Shown here in pieces: positions 63,592 through 64,000 of a stretch of DNA of 64,000 nucleotides. Origin of the DNA: Planctomycetaceae bacterium. GTDB taxonomy: Bacteria > Planctomycetota > Phycisphaerae > UBA1845 > UTPLA1. The position numbers and the translations under genes were made by a program. The stretch lies in contig CP030884.1 in NCBI GenBank assembly GCA_006969385.1, positions 4,892,249-4,956,248 of the forward strand, read 5' to 3'. Within the stretch, counting starts at the first letter, position 1. Every line of letters starts with the position of its first letter. Below the pieces are notes generated by a model. It searched no databases and was not told where the DNA came from. It saw nothing but the letters and a program-made list of their open reading frames with translations.

Positions 63592-64000
63592 TTACCAAAT
63601 CTCCCCCCTCGGATTCGTCGTATCCTGCTTGGCAAATCGCTCCATCGCTTCCTTTTGCTCGGGCGACAGGCGTTTGGGTGGCACGATCTTCACGATCACG
63701 AGTTGGTCGCCGCGCTTGCCGCTCGGACCATGCTCGATGCCCAACCCCGCCAGCCGCAGCTTAGCACCACTGGGCGTACCCGGTGGAATCGTGACCGTCC
63801 GCGTGCCGTCGAGCGTGGGTAAATCGATCTTGGCTCCCAGCGTCGCCTCGGCAATCGTTACCGGTGCCGTCAATAAGATGTTGTCGTCATCGCGCTCAAA
63901 ATACGGATGCGGCTGCACCGACACGACGACATACAGATCACCGTCGCGCTGACCGTTGCGCCCCGGCGTGCCTTTGCCGCGCACGCGAATCTTTTGGCCT
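63592..64000 (-). CDS. DnaJ/CbpA-type co-chaperone, C-terminal part (cut by window edge)
   Basis: The frame runs beyond 64000, so the N-terminus (J domain) is missing here. The visible ~135 residues are the C-terminal substrate-binding region: GQKIRVRGKGTPGRNGQRDGDLYVVV, PHPYFERDDDNILLTAPVTIAEATLGAKIDLPTLDG, VTIPPGTPSGAKLRLAGLG, GDQLVIVKIVPPKRLSPEQKEAMERF. The stretch GKGTPGRNGQRDGDLYVVV fits a CbpA/DnaJ type. These proteins stimulate DnaK and hold unfolded clients. The zinc-finger region, if any, is outside the window, so DnaJ and CbpA cannot be told apart. Confidence 0.88.
   Translation of the reverse strand, partial: GQKIRVRGKGTPGRNGQRDGDLYVVVSVQPHPYFERDDDNILLTAPVTIAEATLGAKIDLPTLDGTRTVTIPPGTPSGAKLRLAGLGIEHGPSGKRGDQLVIVKIVPPKRLSPEQKEAMERFAKQDTTNPRGEIW

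Overview
The window looks like a piece of a Planctomycetota chromosome, probably from the Phycisphaerae side of the phylum. This is an inference from content. The genes include secreted proteins with dockerin-like or thrombospondin type 3 repeats, prepilin-like proteins with long C-terminal domains, an ECF-type sigma factor beside a membrane Ser/Thr kinase with TPRs, zinc-ribbon membrane proteins and YHS/ThuA proteins. The rpoBC and str clusters are also unusually arranged. I see no rRNA, tRNA, CRISPR array or prophage. The only mobile-type gene is a REP-associated tyrosine transposase (1318-1899) sitting among its own REP-like hairpins.

Layout. 1-5623: a prepilin-like gene, the REP/transposase island, a zinc-ribbon TPR membrane protein, then a second prepilin-like gene overlapping pgk, followed by a phosphoglycerate-mutase-like protein that lacks both catalytic histidines. 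5624-14511: secreted or envelope proteins, namely a very large Tyr-rich beta-helix protein whose C-terminal sorting tail lies in the -1 frame, an MlaA-hydrolase fusion lipoprotein, a ThuA-dockerin protein and a predicted exported protein. 14683-20369: ECF sigma factor, Ser/Thr kinase-TPR protein, YHS lipoprotein, saccharopine-pathway enzyme and a small YgdI-like lipoprotein. 20675-31233 (minus strand): rpoB - GNAT-like gene - rpoC - rpsL - rpsG, closed by a strong terminator. 31637-40127 (minus strand): PAS histidine kinase, acidic exported protein, aminotransferase, two surface proteins with near-identical C-terminal tails, and an NhaR-type regulator. 40338-42429: HPF-like protein with a structured 3' RNA element, then a SpoIIE-type phosphatase. 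42439-45256 (minus strand): pyrR-pyrB-pyrC, translationally coupled. 45587-48418: MacA-type adaptor, ABC ATPase and pcm. 48747-61606: Cys-rich repeat surface protein, EamA transporter, lipase-like protein carrying the same Cys-rich repeat, a helical exported protein, a GH15-like glucoamylase with dockerin-like end, a MalK/UgpC ATPase and an Asp-rich lipoprotein. 62080-64000: two hypothetical genes, a repeat-rich gap and the end of a DnaJ-family gene cut by the window edge.

How it fits together. Housekeeping genes (pgk, rpoBC/rpsLG, pyrRBC) are interspersed with an extensive envelope and secretome set. Two surface styles recur: proteins ending in a calcium-type repeat plus a short Cys/Gly-Met-Pro-Phe-Arg-rich tail, and proteins ending in dockerin-like DxNxDG pairs. 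The GH15 enzyme and the MalK-type ATPase suggest alpha-glucan breakdown and uptake.

Most worth following: (1) the shared C-terminal tail as a candidate sorting signal, including one copy displaced by a frameshift; (2) the Cys-rich GACC repeat, whose cysteines are lost in pairs and so predict a disulfide; (3) the MlaA-serine hydrolase fusion; (4) the compact three-way-junction RNA candidate after the HPF gene. All calls come from reading the sequence by eye; no database search was run.
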